The position numbers and the translations under genes are program-made. Shown one piece after another: positions 51,680 to 55,961 of a stretch of 55,961 bases of DNA (the first letter of the stretch is position 1; each line of letters starts with the position of its first letter). Source of the stretch: an uncultured Pelagibacteraceae bacterium (GTDB lineage Bacteria > Pseudomonadota > Alphaproteobacteria > Pelagibacterales > Pelagibacteraceae); contig CABXYN010000007.1 in NCBI GenBank assembly GCA_902516395.1, positions 1 to 55,961 of the forward strand. Direction: 5' to 3'. The notes under the pieces were generated by a model. The model was not told where the DNA came from and ran no database searches. It saw only the letters and a program-made list of their open reading frames with translations.

Positions 51680-52046
51680 TAATCAAAAAAATGTTCTGGG
51701 TGAAGATCTTGAGGAATGTTCTAAAAATCCATTAACTGGTTGGTTCAGAGATGGTTGTTGTAATACTGATGAAAATGATCGAGGTTTGCACACAGTTTGC
51801 GTAAAAGTTAATGATGAATTTTTAGAATGGTGCAAAGAGGCTGGTAACGATTTAATAACACCTCACCCTGAATTTGGTTTTCCTGGATTGGTAGATGGAG
51901 ATAACTGGTGTGTATGTGCCAGTTGGGTTGCAAGAGCTTTAGAAGCAGGAATTGGATGCTCTATTTATTTAAAAAAGACTCACGTTAATACTTTAAAGTT
52001 AGTGCCAATTGAAACTTTAAAAAAATTTGCAATAGATCTTTCTTAA
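51663..52046 (+). CDS. DUF2237-family protein
   Basis: 127-aa cytoplasmic protein that matches the family along its length: NVLGEDLEECSKNPLTGW near 10, DGCCNTDENDRGLHTVCVKV, GNDLITPHPEFGFPGL near 62 and DGDNWCVCASWV near 78. The cysteine and His pattern suggests metal binding, but the function is unknown. Several ATGs are possible; 51663 was chosen because it gives the usual family length, although no clear ribosome-binding site is seen. Overlaps the oxygenase stop by 17 nt and is convergent with the ETF-QO gene. Confidence 0.85.
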   Translation: MLKEINNQKNVLGEDLEECSKNPLTGWFRDGCCNTDENDRGLHTVCVKVNDEFLEWCKEAGNDLITPHPEFGFPGLVDGDNWCVCASWVARALEAGIGCSIYLKKTHVNTLKLVPIETLKKFAIDLS

Positions 52047-53666
52047 CTACATATTTCCGTACTTAGGTCCACCCCCACCCTCTGGAGTAACCCATGTAAT
52101 ATTTTGTGACGGCTCTTTTATATCGCAAGTTTTACAATGAATACAATTTTGAGAATTAATCACAAATTTCTCAACATCATTTTCTCTTTGAACCTCATAA
52201 ACTCCAACTGGGCAGTATCTTTGCGCAGGTTCATCGTATTTACCTAAAGTATATTTTATTGGTAAATCTTTATCTTTAAGTCGAAGATGTACTGGCTGAT
52301 TTTCAGCATGATTAGTTCCTGTTAGATAAACTGAACTTGTTTTATCAAATGTAATAACATTGTCTGGTTTTGGATAATTTATTTTTGGCATTTCACTTGC
52401 TGGTTTCAAAGTTTCGTGATCAGCATGTTTATGTTTAAGTGTAAATGGCAATCGCCCTTTAAATAAAATTTGATCAATCCCTGTAAATATTATTCCAAGA
52501 ATTAAACCCCAGCTAAAGCTAGGTTTAACATTTCTAGCCTCATATAACTCTTTATAAACCCAACTTTTTTTGAATTTATCCTCATAAATAGATAATTCTT
52601 TGCTAGATTTTATGTGATCAATAATAGTTTCTGCTGCAATCATTCCACTTTTCATTGCGGTATGTGATCCTTTAATTTTTGGCATGTTTAATGTACCAGC
52701 GTCACAACCAACTAATAACGCACCTGGCATAAACATCTTGGGTAGACTTTGAAAACCTCCTTCTATAAGTGCTCTTGCTCCAAATGATATTCTTTTACCA
52801 CCTTCTAATATTGATTTGATCACAGGATGAGTTTTAAATTTTTGAAATTCATCAAATGGTGAAAGATGAGGATTTTTATAATCAAGACCGATGACATATC
52901 CTAAAAAAATTTGTTTATTTTCCGCATGATAAACAAAACTTCCCCCGTAGGTGCTATTATCTAATGGCCATCCTGCTGTATGCATCACTAGACCTTCGTC
53001 GTGATTTTCTTCTTTTAATTCCCAAATTTCTTTAAATCCAATTCCATACTGTTGTGGATCTTTTCCTTTATCTAAATCAAAATTTTTGATTAATTCTTTT
53101 CCTAAATGTCCTCTACACCCTTCAGCAAAAACTGTAACTTTTGCATGAAGTTCCATTCCCGGTTCATAGCCGTCTTTTTTATTTCCTTCTTTATCTAAAC
53201 CCATATCTTGAGTTGCAACACCCTTAACAGAACCATCGTCATTATATAAAACTTCACTTGCAGGAAAACCGGGGAATATTTCAACTCCAAGACTTTCAGC
53301 TTGCTCTGCTAACCATCTACATAAATTAGCAAGACTAATAATATAATTATTATGATTTTGTTGCACTTTAGGTAATAACCAAGTTGGCCAACTTATTTTT
53401 TTTGTCTTTCCTAGAAATAGAAACTTTTCTTTATTAACTTTAGTTTTAATTGGTGGATTAAGGTCTTTCCAATTTGGCAATAGTTCATTTAAAGCTCGTG
53501 TTTCAAACACGTTCCCGGATAAAATATGTGCACCTATTTCAGATGCTTTTTCTAAAAGGCAGACATTAATATCTGGATTTAACTGCTTTAATTTTATTGC
53601 AGTTGAAAGTCCCGATGGCCCGCCACCTACGATTACAACATCGTATTCCATCACTTCTCTGGACAT
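52047..53666 (-). CDS. Electron-transfer-flavoprotein:ubiquinone oxidoreductase
   Basis: 539-aa membrane-associated flavoprotein that takes electrons from ETF to ubiquinone. The N-terminal FAD motif GGGPSG starts at 14. The 4Fe-4S ligands are C485, C508, C511 and C514 (NCIHCKTCDIK), followed by the conserved WVTPEGGGGP end. Length matches ETF-QO. It lies 21 nt after etfA, so all ETF genes share a transcript. Confidence 0.97.
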   Translation of the reverse strand: MSREVMEYDVVIVGGGPSGLSTAIKLKQLNPDINVCLLEKASEIGAHILSGNVFETRALNELLPNWKDLNPPIKTKVNKEKFLFLGKTKKISWPTWLLPKVQQNHNNYIISLANLCRWLAEQAESLGVEIFPGFPASEVLYNDDGSVKGVATQDMGLDKEGNKKDGYEPGMELHAKVTVFAEGCRGHLGKELIKNFDLDKGKDPQQYGIGFKEIWELKEENHDEGLVMHTAGWPLDNSTYGGSFVYHAENKQIFLGYVIGLDYKNPHLSPFDEFQKFKTHPVIKSILEGGKRISFGARALIEGGFQSLPKMFMPGALLVGCDAGTLNMPKIKGSHTAMKSGMIAAETIIDHIKSSKELSIYEDKFKKSWVYKELYEARNVKPSFSWGLILGIIFTGIDQILFKGRLPFTLKHKHADHETLKPASEMPKINYPKPDNVITFDKTSSVYLTGTNHAENQPVHLRLKDKDLPIKYTLGKYDEPAQRYCPVGVYEVQRENDVEKFVINSQNCIHCKTCDIKEPSQNITWVTPEGGGGPKYGNM

Positions 53667-53687
53667 GCTAATTTCTTACAGTATTTG

Positions 53688-54641
53688 TTATTTTTGTATA
53701 GTGTTTAATTTGTTCAGTTCCTTTAAGAATTGAGGAAGTGCTTCGAATAAATCAGCTTCCAGGCCGTAATCTGCGACACTAAAAATAGGTGCTTCACCAT
53801 CTTTATTTATAGCAACAATAACTTTGCTTTCTTTCATTCCTGCTAAATGTTGAATGGCTCCGGAAATTCCAACTGCTATATATAAATCAGGCACAACAAC
53901 TTTTCCTGTTTGTCCCACTTGATGTTCGTTTGTGATATATCCGGCATCAACTGCAGCTCTTGAAGCTCCAATTGCAGCATTTAATTTGTCCGCTACATCA
54001 GTTATTAATTTGAAATTTTCTCCACTTTGTAAGCCTCTACCTCCTGAAATTACTATTCTGGCTGTACCTAATTCAGGTCTATCTGATTTGATTTCTTCTC
54101 TATTTATAAATTTTGTATTTGCACTTTGATCTGCAGCATCTATTTTTTCTATTTCGGCAGATCCACCCGTTGTCTCTGCTGCTTCAAATGATGTTGGTCT
54201 AATAGTCACACATTTTTTTTCATCTTTACTTTTAACTGTCGCAAATGCATTTCCTGCATAAATTGGTCTTAAAAAGGTATCAGGAGATATAACTTTTATA
54301 ATATCACTTACTTGTGAAATATCCAATAATGCTGCAACTCTTGGCATAAGGTTTTTCCCAAATGTATTTGCTGAGCAAATAATATGTGAATATTTATCAG
54401 CGTGTTTTAAAATTGCTGCAGTATAATTTTCAGCAATATAATTTTCATAAATTTCATGATCTATATGCAAAACTTTTTTTACTAAAGGAACTTCAGATAA
54501 AGATTTTGCAACATCATCTGCCTTACTTCCAATTAACAATACATGAAGATCTTGATCTATTTGCGATGCAGCTGTAATTGCATTCAATGTAAATGGTTTT
54601 ACTTCTTTGTTGTTATGCTCTGCTATTAATAAAACTGACAT
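53688..54641 (-). CDS. etfA: Electron transfer flavoprotein alpha subunit
   Basis: 317-aa FAD-binding subunit. The C-terminal FAD domain shows SGGRGLQSGENF near 201, the ASRAAVDAGYI stretch near 230, QVGQTGKVVVPDLYIAVG and GISGAIQHLAGM near 264. N-terminal half is the nucleotide-fold domain that docks on EtfB. Its ATG overlaps the etfB stop by 1 nt (TAATG). Confidence 0.96.
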   Translation of the reverse strand: MSVLLIAEHNNKEVKPFTLNAITAASQIDQDLHVLLIGSKADDVAKSLSEVPLVKKVLHIDHEIYENYIAENYTAAILKHADKYSHIICSANTFGKNLMPRVAALLDISQVSDIIKVISPDTFLRPIYAGNAFATVKSKDEKKCVTIRPTSFEAAETTGGSAEIEKIDAADQSANTKFINREEIKSDRPELGTARIVISGGRGLQSGENFKLITDVADKLNAAIGASRAAVDAGYITNEHQVGQTGKVVVPDLYIAVGISGAIQHLAGMKESKVIVAINKDGEAPIFSVADYGLEADLFEALPQFLKELNKLNTIQK

Positions 54642-55390
54642 TAAATTACCTTTGCCTCATTTTTTAATTTTTGTACTAATTCCTCAACACTCGCAACTTT
54701 AATACCCGCTTTTCTTTTTGGCGGTTCTTCAGTTTTAATATGTTCTATTCTAGGGTTTGTATCAACTCCTAGATCTGACGCATTAATCTGTTCAATAGGT
54801 TTTTTCTTAGCCTTCATAATATTTGGCAATGACGCATATCTTGGCTCATTTAATCTTAAATCACATGTAACAATAGCTGGTGTATTTACTTCAATAGTTT
54901 CTAAACCTTCATCCACTTCTCTAGTAACTTGTAATGATTTATCGTTAACTTCTATTTTTGAGGCAAAAGTTGCTTGTGGCCAATTTAAATGTGCTGCTAA
55001 CATTTGGCCTGTTTGATTGCAGTCATCATCAATTGCTTGTTTACCCATAAAAACTAAGTCTGGATTTTCTTTTTCAACAATTTTTTTTAAAATTTTAGAA
55101 ACAGCAAGAGGCTCAATGGTGCCATCGACCTTTACATGAATTCCTCTATCCGCTCCTACCGCTAAAGCTTTTCTGACTGTTTCTTGAGCTTTCTCTTCAC
55201 CAACAGTAACAGCTACTATTTCTGTTGCTTTACCTGACTCTTTAATTTTTACAGCTTCTTCAATAGCATTATCATCTGGTGGGTTTGTTGACATTTTAAC
55301 GTTATCTGTAACAACCCCACTACCGTCCTCTTTAACTCTAATTTGAACGTTATAATCAATAACTCTTTTTACAGCGACTAAAATTTTCAT
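54641..55390 (-). CDS. etfB: Electron transfer flavoprotein beta subunit
   Basis: 249-aa subunit that binds AMP and forms the ETF heterodimer. Visible: the start [31 protein letters not shown] near 40, the conserved [19 protein letters not shown] near 118 that contacts the nucleotide, and [18 protein letters not shown]. Its ATG overlaps the upstream GcvT-domain gene by 1 nt, tying ETF to that dehydrogenase. Confidence 0.97.
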   Translation of the reverse strand: MKILVAVKRVIDYNVQIRVKEDGSGVVTDNVKMSTNPPDDNAIEEAVKIKESGKATEIVAVTVGEEKAQETVRKALAVGADRGIHVKVDGTIEPLAVSKILKKIVEKENPDLVFMGKQAIDDDCNQTGQMLAAHLNWPQATFASKIEVNDKSLQVTREVDEGLETIEVNTPAIVTCDLRLNEPRYASLPNIMKAKKKPIEQINASDLGVDTNPRIEHIKTEEPPKRKAGIKVASVEELVQKLKNEAKVI

Positions 55391-55961
55391 TAAGCTCTCA
55401 ATAATTTATTTTCTGCATCATAAGGACTTTCTTCTAAAATTGTTGCCTCATGCATTTTACCCAGTATATCAATCCTTAGTTTTTGTCCAACATTTGCTAA
55501 CTCAGGTTTAACCATTCCTAGTGCGATAGATTTTCCTAGTCTAAATCCAAAGTCACCACCAGTTGCACGTCCTACAACACTTCCATTTTCATAAATTGGG
55601 TTATTTCCTAATACATCTGCATCATTAGTCTCATGAACCTCTAGAGTAACAAGCTTATTATCGAAGCCTTTTTCTCTCCATTTATTCAAAGCATCAAGTC
55701 CAATAAAACTTCCTTTGTTTGGATGAATAAATCTATCTAATCCACTTTCGTAAGGTGAATACTCAATTGATAGTTCAGTTCCTACTAGTTTATAAGATTT
55801 TTCAACTCTTAAACTGTTCATTGCTCTAATACCATAAGGCTTTAAACCTAAGTCTTGGCCTGCATCCATAAGTTTATCAAAAATATGATTTTGATATTCA
55901 ATAGGATGATGAAGTTCCCATCCAAGCTCTCCGACAAAATTAACTCTCATTGCATTAACGG
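55390..55961 (-). CDS. GcvT-domain dehydrogenase (dimethylglycine/sarcosine dehydrogenase-like), C-terminal part
   Basis: The frame is open to the window edge, so only about the last 190 residues are seen; the frame reads V-N-A before the apparent Met at 55950, which is internal. The folate-domain features are [12 protein letters not shown] (usual VGExGxEL), [14 protein letters not shown] near the middle, and a GcvT C-terminal barrel with [10 protein letters not shown] and ALGMVKPE. It matches the C-terminal half of DMGDH-like enzymes. It overlaps etfB by 1 nt, which fits electron transfer to ETF. Confidence 0.88.
   Translation of the reverse strand, partial: VNAMRVNFVGELGWELHHPIEYQNHIFDKLMDAGQDLGLKPYGIRAMNSLRVEKSYKLVGTELSIEYSPYESGLDRFIHPNKGSFIGLDALNKWREKGFDNKLVTLEVHETNDADVLGNNPIYENGSVVGRATGGDFGFRLGKSIALGMVKPELANVGQKLRIDILGKMHEATILEESPYDAENKLLRA

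Noticed and set aside
1..55961. CRISPR arrays, insertion sequences, prophage or integrated island borders
   Set aside because: No spaced direct repeats, transposase or integrase genes, or att-like duplications at the tRNAs were seen; base composition looks even by eye.

Overview
The window looks like a chromosome segment of a SAR11-type alphaproteobacterium (Pelagibacterales, Candidatus Pelagibacter-like). This is an inference from what can be read directly: very low GC, genes packed end to end with 1-8 nt start/stop overlaps, lysine-rich proteins, and a gene set typical of streamlined ocean heterotrophs (TRAP and NCS1 transporters, dimethylglycine-dehydrogenase-like enzymes, ETF, AcuI, a ferric-iron ABC transporter). 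No insertion sequence, prophage, CRISPR array or rRNA was seen. No database search was run.

Layout. 1-7300 is a housekeeping block on the minus strand: tRNA-Leu, tig, clpP, clpX, lon, tRNA-Val, tRNA-Asp, nuoA, nuoB and the first codons of nuoC. 7300-13100 holds small conserved proteins (DUF1289, two membrane microproteins, DUF3047), a dehydrogenase, a family-5-like uracil-DNA glycosylase, YbgC, and a zinc dehydrogenase beside an NCS1 permease. 13160-28640 is a catabolic and transport region built around a divergent promoter zone near 22.9 kb. To the left runs Baeyer-Villiger monooxygenase, FKBP-rhodanese fusion, SDR, aldehyde dehydrogenase, 3-hydroxyisobutyrate-type dehydrogenase and a three-part TRAP transporter. 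To the right runs a tightly coupled six-gene operon: GMC oxidoreductase, TerC-like protein, SDR, M23 peptidase, MhpD-like hydratase, creatinase-like M24 protein.

28640-29045 is a compact locus with no recognisable family: a possible promoter, a 23-codon ORF whose stop overlaps the start of a 63-codon ORF (ATGA) behind a strong Shine-Dalgarno, a possible pseudoknot in the leader, and a clear terminator. 29045-36930 is a minus-strand series of cupin, SOUL, atypical SDR, aminotransferase, small protein, histidine phosphatase, TPR, TldE, TldD and haloacetate-dehalogenase-like genes. 37034-39138 carries guaC and a tartrate/D-malate-type dehydrogenase.

39140-50473 is a minus-strand stretch: AEC carrier, TauD-like dioxygenase, dimethylglycine-dehydrogenase-like flavoprotein, ferric-iron ABC transporter with a peroxiredoxin gene inside the cluster, LysR regulator, acuI, folE. 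The iron-binding-protein gene is preceded by two abutting 15-bp palindromes, one a perfect 7-1-7 Fur box lying over the predicted -10 element. 50554-52046 carries hisI, a 2OG-Fe(II) oxygenase and DUF2237. 52047-55961 is the ETF module (etfB, etfA, ETF-ubiquinone oxidoreductase) coupled to the C-terminal part of a GcvT-domain dehydrogenase that runs off the right edge.

Read together, the genes suggest a cell that imports organic acids, nucleobase-like compounds and methylated amines, oxidises them with flavin and NAD dehydrogenases, and passes electrons through ETF to ubiquinone. Iron uptake appears to be under classical Fur-type control.
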